Positions 41,626-45,521 of a DNA stretch of 45,521 nt are shown here, piece by piece (position 1 is the stretch's first letter; each line of letters begins with the position of its first letter). This stretch comes from a bacterium. GTDB taxonomy: Bacteria; Patescibacteriota; Saccharimonadia; Saccharimonadales; Saccharimonadaceae. The position numbers and the translations under genes are program-made. The notes beneath the pieces are model-generated. The model made no database searches. It was given only the letters and a program-made list of their open reading frames with translations, and was not told the DNA's origin. The stretch is taken from positions 1 to 45,521 of the forward strand of contig JAUMUF010000002.1 in assembly GCA_030530825.1 (NCBI GenBank), written 5' to 3'.

Positions 41626-43772
41626 TATCGCAAAACCTTTCTCGCGATTTTTGCAAGTAATCTTTTTGATGCTCTTAAGAAATTTTTCAGCGAGCCTCTA
41701 AATGACTTCAATATTTCAATCTCACTTTCCAAGTTTCTGGTATGAACATTAAAACCAGCGATGGACTCCTCTAGTTTCTTCAAATGTTTTTTGGTGTAAG
41801 AAATTTTCCAAAGCATAAAATCTTCGTAATCATATTCAAGAATTGCAAGCATTTGGTTGTAGTCGTCTTCATGCAACATTTTAACAGTTTTGTCAATATT
41901 TAATTTTGGCCAAAGATCGTTTTTTATATAATCAAAAACATCCCTGTGATCAGATTTTGAATTTTCAGTCGCATAAAAAGTAAAGTACGAGTGCTGAACT
42001 ACCCCAGCCCGAAAAGCCTCGTGAATTTTTTTATTCTTCGGAAAATTCTCTTTTATGAATTTATCGATCTCCAATAAAGCCTTTCCAAAATCGAATTTTT
42101 TATTAGACATAGTTTTGGTAGCAGAAGAGTAATTGTCTATTCTATAAAAATAAACATCTTGATTTATGGCCTGTATTTTTTTAGACAAAAGCAAAGATTT
42201 CACAACAAAAACTAAATCCTCGCCCATCCTTATGTCTAGAGGGAATTGTATTTTATTTTTTACTATAAATTCTCTTCGATATAATTTGGACATAGGCATA
42301 TTTAAACCATCCCAAAAACGCAGAATTTCAACTTCAGAAGAATTATCGATATTAAAAATTCTGTCAGTAGGTATGAAAGGATTATAATATGTATTCAGCG
42401 AATCACCATCTCTAAAAATTACTCTGGCGCTCAATACATCAACTTCATCTTTAAGTTGCGATACCATTTTTTCAATCCCATCACCCACTAAAGAATCATC
42501 AGAATCAACTAGAGTGAAGTATTCTCCACTAGATTTCGAAATTGCAACATTTCGAGCATTAGAAACTCCTCCATTTTCGATATGGAAAACTTTAATTCTT
42601 GAGTCTCTAGATGCATATTCATCACATATTTTACCGGATTGGTCAGTAGATCCGTCATTTATAATAATTACTTCAATCTTAAAATATGATTGGTTAATGA
42701 CAGAGTCAAGACATTCTTCCAAGTATTTTTCAGCGTTATAAACTGGTATAATTACAGAAATTAGTGGCTTAGACTTATACCAATCGACCAAGCCATCACT
42801 ATTTTTTTCTATAGCAACCTTTAACATTTCAGCATAAAAGTCATTGCGTCCAGTCTTTTTTAATGAATAATCAATTTCACTAGAATATCTTCTCAACACT
42901 TCAATCGAGTTAGAAAAATCATCACTATTTTTCAATAACGTATCTCGCAATACAAAATATCCAATACACCCCATAAAACTATTAAATATTTCTGCTTTAT
43001 ATTCGGAAAAATATTCAAGTCTTTTATCTGCAAGATTGGCAAAAAAATCACTTCTGGTAATCTTCTCGCCATTGTAGTGATTAACATATGGCTTTTCTTT
43101 ATAGTTTGCCGTAATAGAATTTGGGTTTTTTCTGTAAAAATATAATTTCTGGTCGACTATAGAAATCTTATGCGCGGCGGCATAAAACATTATAGACATA
43201 AATTCATCTTCATTGATTTTATAATTCGAAACACTCCAATCTACTTCTTCTAAAATGCTCCTTCTAAAAATCTTACCCCAAGCAGTTTGTGGAAAAATAT
43301 TTTTCGAACTAAAATCCTCTCGAATCCATCGAGGTATAAATTCATCTCTTTTCCAGTACAAAGTTTTTTTATTTTTAATATCAGATTTTGGCTTTTTGTC
43401 CGTAAAATAAGTATATCCACCAACTGCAATATCACTATCTTCAATATCTTCTAAAAGTCTATCTATAAAATTTAGGTGTAAAATATCATCAGAATCAACA
43501 AACGTAATATACTCACCCCTAGAAGCCTTAAACCCAGTCTCACGAGCACCATTCAAGCCCTTATTTTTTTGCCTAATAAGTCTAATTCGCTCATCTTTTT
43601 CAATAAAACTTTCAACAATCTTGTAAGATTCATCTGGAGAGCCGTCATCAACGACTATAATTTCAATATTTTTATATGTTTGGTTTACAACACTTTCAAG
43701 ACAATCTTTAATATATTTTTCTACATTATAAACGGGTATAATTACAGATACGAGACTACTTAGATGATTCAT
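41625..43772 (-). CDS. Tandem glycosyltransferase family 2 protein
   Basis: The 715-residue chain carries two GT-A domains: residues about 6-230 (VSVIIPVYNVEKYIKDCLES, FVDSDD) and about 337-560 (ISVIIPVYNAEKYLEECLDS, LVDSDD). Each DSDD is the metal-binding motif. Two GT2 units in one protein occur in polymerases that add two sugars in turn, such as those for capsules. The C-terminal end is a predicted coiled coil with a basic tail (RASKRLLAKIARKVLR), like that of the next gene. First gene of the operon; promoter TGGTATAAT, seven bases before the ATG, so leaderless type. Confidence 0.92.
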   Translation of the reverse strand: MNHLSSLVSVIIPVYNVEKYIKDCLESVVNQTYKNIEIIVVDDGSPDESYKIVESFIEKDERIRLIRQKNKGLNGARETGFKASRGEYITFVDSDDILHLNFIDRLLEDIEDSDIAVGGYTYFTDKKPKSDIKNKKTLYWKRDEFIPRWIREDFSSKNIFPQTAWGKIFRRSILEEVDWSVSNYKINEDEFMSIMFYAAAHKISIVDQKLYFYRKNPNSITANYKEKPYVNHYNGEKITRSDFFANLADKRLEYFSEYKAEIFNSFMGCIGYFVLRDTLLKNSDDFSNSIEVLRRYSSEIDYSLKKTGRNDFYAEMLKVAIEKNSDGLVDWYKSKPLISVIIPVYNAEKYLEECLDSVINQSYFKIEVIIINDGSTDQSGKICDEYASRDSRIKVFHIENGGVSNARNVAISKSSGEYFTLVDSDDSLVGDGIEKMVSQLKDEVDVLSARVIFRDGDSLNTYYNPFIPTDRIFNIDNSSEVEILRFWDGLNMPMSKLYRREFIVKNKIQFPLDIRMGEDLVFVVKSLLLSKKIQAINQDVYFYRIDNYSSATKTMSNKKFDFGKALLEIDKFIKENFPKNKKIHEAFRAGVVQHSYFTFYATENSKSDHRDVFDYIKNDLWPKLNIDKTVKMLHEDDYNQMLAILEYDYEDFMLWKISYTKKHLKKLEESIAGFNVHTRNLESEIEILKSFRGSLKNFLRASKRLLAKIARKVLR

Positions 43773-43779
43773 ATTTATT

Positions 43780-43788
43780 ATTATACCA
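43780..43788 (-). promoter_or_regulatory. Extended -10 of the glycosyltransferase operon, leaderless type
   Basis: TGGTATAAT on the minus strand, seven bases before the ATG at 43772, divergent from the next promoter. Confidence 0.6.
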
Positions 43789-43809
43789 TACTTCCATAAA
43801 AATCAATAT

Positions 43810-43839
43810 TTGACACTTATATTAAGTTTATGTTAAAAT
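43810..43839 (+). promoter_or_regulatory. Promoter of the anchored protein/LGFP operon
   Basis: TTGACA (43810-43815), 18-base spacer, TAAAAT (43834-43839) with TGT before the -10. Its -35 lies about 22 bases from the divergent glycosyltransferase -10 element. Confidence 0.75.
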
Positions 43840-43858
43840 TGTCTTAGGAGAAACACTT

Positions 43859-44458
43859 ATGAAAATACAAAACACTCAAAAACCAAACAAAAAAATCATT
43901 ATTACTACTTTAATTATCGTATTAGTTGCCGTCGGTGCTTTCGGCTTCATGATATTAAACAATCAAAAAAATGAAAGCCCTTCAAAAACACAAACCACCA
44001 CTTCAGAAAAAAATGAAAATAAAACCGAATCATCAAAAGATTCAACAAAAGAAAAAAAGACTGAAGAATCTCAAACCAAGACTGAGAGTAAACCCCTAAC
44101 TTCAAATTCTGACACCCCTAAACCTCCAGAAGTAAATACTTCAACTCAAAAGACAACCTTCGTCGTAAATTCAAATTTTCAGATTGAAGACGGAAAATTA
44201 AGGCTATCTGCAATTATAGATGCTCTATATGTAGACGAAGGAACTTGTCAATTTATTCTAACCCACTCAAATGGTTCACAAAAAATATATGACACCACAA
44301 TTTTGCCAAGCCCACAACATAAGCACTGTTCTGCAAAAGAAATTCCTCTTTCAGAACTAGGTCAATCTGGCGACTGGACTTTCAAAGCAAAATATGAGAA
44401 TACCAAATTAAATTATGAAGGAGTATCAAGTGATAAAAAATTCAAAATTGAATTATAG
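43859..44458 (+). CDS. Membrane-anchored protein with charged linker and small outer domain
   Basis: The 199-residue protein has a basic N-terminus, one membrane helix (about 13-34), a long Lys/Ser/Thr/Glu-rich linker (36-98) of low complexity, and an outer domain (about 99-199) that looks all-beta with two cysteines (C130 and C157), perhaps a disulfide. The linker may reach through the cell wall. No family was recognised. AGGAG precedes the ATG. The next gene starts inside its 3' end (29-base overlap), so it may work with the LGFP protein at the cell surface. Confidence 0.75.
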   Translation: MKIQNTQKPNKKIIITTLIIVLVAVGAFGFMILNNQKNESPSKTQTTTSEKNENKTESSKDSTKEKKTEESQTKTESKPLTSNSDTPKPPEVNTSTQKTTFVVNSNFQIEDGKLRLSAIIDALYVDEGTCQFILTHSNGSQKIYDTTILPSPQHKHCSAKEIPLSELGQSGDWTFKAKYENTKLNYEGVSSDKKFKIEL

Positions 44459-45521
44459 AATACTGACTTTTTGCGGTATTATATCGCTGATTGCCGGTTT
44501 CTTCACGATATCTTTTATTGAAAATTTGAATTCCAAGGCCGTCAGAGCCACCGATTTTAACCCTGGCCGAATTATCGATGATGAAGTTTTCTATAATAAA
44601 GATGCCATGAACGTTCAACAGATCCAAGACTGGCTCAATCAGCAAATTGGCCATTGCGATGTTTGGGGAACACAACCAGCAACAGACTGGGGTCGTGGAG
44701 ATATTACACGGGCACAGTTTGCCCAGCAGAAGTGGGGGGTTGGTGCTCCTTTTGTGTGTCTAAATCATTATCATGAAAACCCAGAAACTCGTGAAACATC
44801 TTATGAAAAAGGAGGTGGATGGTTTCAAGGCGGAATTTCTGCTGCACAGATAATCTACAATGCCGCCCAAAAATATGGAATAAATCCACAAGTACTCCTA
44901 GTTCTTCTAAAGAAAGAATCTTCTGGTCCACTTACCAATGATAAATGGCCACTTAAAAATCAATATAAATATGCTATGGGATATGCCTGCCCAGATAGTG
45001 GTCCTGGATATTCTGCCGCCTGCTCAGAATCAAAATCAGGTTTCTATAAACAGATGGATCTTGCTGCTTGGCAATTAGATTATTATAAAAAGAACCATAT
45101 GTATGGTGGCTATTCCTTAAGGCTCGGCTGGAATGATATTCAATATTCTCCAGATCCAGCATGCGGAACCAAAAGAGTTAATATAGAAAACGTCGCAACT
45201 CTAAGTCTATACATCTACACACCCTACACACCAAATGATGGTGCGCTTGCTAACTGGCCAGGAACTTCACACTGTGGAGCATATGGAAACAGAAATTTCT
45301 TTATGTTCTTTAATCAGTTATTTGGATCAACTTATTCCAATAAATCACGCTTTAATGTTTCCGGAAAAATATTCGATCGCTACCAACAACTTGGCGGAGA
45401 AAATGGTAAATTGGGTCGTCCTGCAGGAGAAGAGCAAAAAATATCAGACGGATCATATCAGCAATTCGAAAAAGGCTTCATCATTGGAACTGGCAGAACT
45501 GGATACTGGGAGTCTATGGGC
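44430..45521 (+). CDS. Secreted lytic transglycosylase-like protein with LGFP repeat, 5' part
   Basis: The frame starts at a GTG (44430) with AAGGAG seven bases upstream and stays open to the window end; 364 codons are seen. Order: N-terminal signal or anchor (about 9-31); a Cys-containing domain (about 58-300) with YGINPQVLLVLLKKESS, where E163 sits where the catalytic Glu of lysozyme-like transglycosylases lies; MGYACPDSGPG; CGTKRVNIENVATLSLYIYTPY in part; CGAYGNRNFFMFFNQLFGS; then an LGFP repeat (about 311-364: GENGKLGRPAGEE, FEKGFIIG). This plan is known in Actinobacteria, often labelled hemagglutinin; LGFP repeats bind mycolata-type cell walls. In an epibiont of actinobacteria it may bind or cut the host wall. 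More repeats probably lie beyond the edge. Confidence 0.85.
   Translation, partial: MIKNSKLNYRILTFCGIISLIAGFFTISFIENLNSKAVRATDFNPGRIIDDEVFYNKDAMNVQQIQDWLNQQIGHCDVWGTQPATDWGRGDITRAQFAQQKWGVGAPFVCLNHYHENPETRETSYEKGGGWFQGGISAAQIIYNAAQKYGINPQVLLVLLKKESSGPLTNDKWPLKNQYKYAMGYACPDSGPGYSAACSESKSGFYKQMDLAAWQLDYYKKNHMYGGYSLRLGWNDIQYSPDPACGTKRVNIENVATLSLYIYTPYTPNDGALANWPGTSHCGAYGNRNFFMFFNQLFGSTYSNKSRFNVSGKIFDRYQQLGGENGKLGRPAGEEQKISDGSYQQFEKGFIIGTGRTGYWESMG

Noticed and set aside
1-45521. UGA-as-glycine code as in Gracilibacteria/SR1
   Set aside because: Genes end normally at TGA in several overlaps (for example TGATG at 16670 and 30640), and none needs readthrough.
1-45521. CRISPR arrays, insertion sequences, prophage or integrase genes
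   Set aside because: No spaced direct-repeat array, transposase, integrase or phage structural gene was seen on either strand.

Overview
The window looks like chromosomal DNA of a Candidatus Saccharibacteria (TM7, Patescibacteria/CPR) member, probably from the host-associated (oral or animal) group. The standard code fits. The protein set is typical of that lineage: a prepilin next to RuvABC/UvrA, a PilX-like protein with a large secreted partner, a lamin-tail surface protein, a PH-domain membrane protein, an arginine deiminase pair with a YfcC-type carrier, and an LGFP-repeat protein of the kind otherwise seen in Actinobacteria, which are the hosts of these epibionts. The taxonomic call is an inference from gene content; no rRNA is present.

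Layout. 1-451: 5' part of a secreted protein with a Pro/Ala-rich repeat, behind a strong promoter and a structured leader. 655-9544: DNA repair block (uvrA, ruvB, ruvA, ruvC) with a PH-domain protein, a MacB-type ABC exporter and one type IV prepilin on the other strand. 9566-15412: surface block (lamin-tail protein with Cys repeats, PilX-like protein, 805-residue secreted protein, small membrane protein). 15509-18965: tRNA-Asn, then the aspS operon ending in trmB. 19111-23037: small accessory genes (frameshifted ASCH gene, CBS protein, DsbA-like protein, two peptides of 31 and 32 residues, a frameshifted unknown gene, a TylF-like methyltransferase). 23116-27056: arginine catabolism (arcA, argF/arcB, YfcC carrier). 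27189-30137: small Cys protein, MscS channel, OmpR-type two-component system. 30182-33040: a SipW/TasA-like surface fibre module, in which the signal peptidase is fused to a LamG domain, plus a HEPN-like protein. 33103-43772: surface polysaccharide synthesis (TraX-like protein, five glycosyltransferase genes, initiating sugar-phosphate transferase, rfbA). 43859-45521: a membrane-anchored protein and the start of a secreted LGFP/transglycosylase-like protein.

How it fits together. Most genes serve the cell surface or the contact with a host cell: pilins, TasA-like fibre, glycan synthesis, LGFP wall-binding protein and lamin-tail protein. Arginine deiminase is a known energy and acid-protection route in host-associated Saccharibacteria. 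No carbamate kinase gene is in the window, so the ATP-yielding step must be encoded elsewhere or be absent.

Two global patterns stand out. First, about a dozen genes have an extended -10 element (TGnTAwAAT or close) ending 6 or 7 bases before the ATG, with no Shine-Dalgarno site, so they are predicted to make leaderless mRNAs. Surface, arginine and peptide genes instead have leaders with good Shine-Dalgarno sites. Second, the 19-23 kb stretch has two homopolymer frameshifts and a G8 tract inside a promoter spacer, which suggests slippage-based variation (or homopolymer assembly errors). No stretch above about 300 bases lacks a gene once the two short peptide genes are counted. I saw no CRISPR array, IS element, prophage or rRNA.
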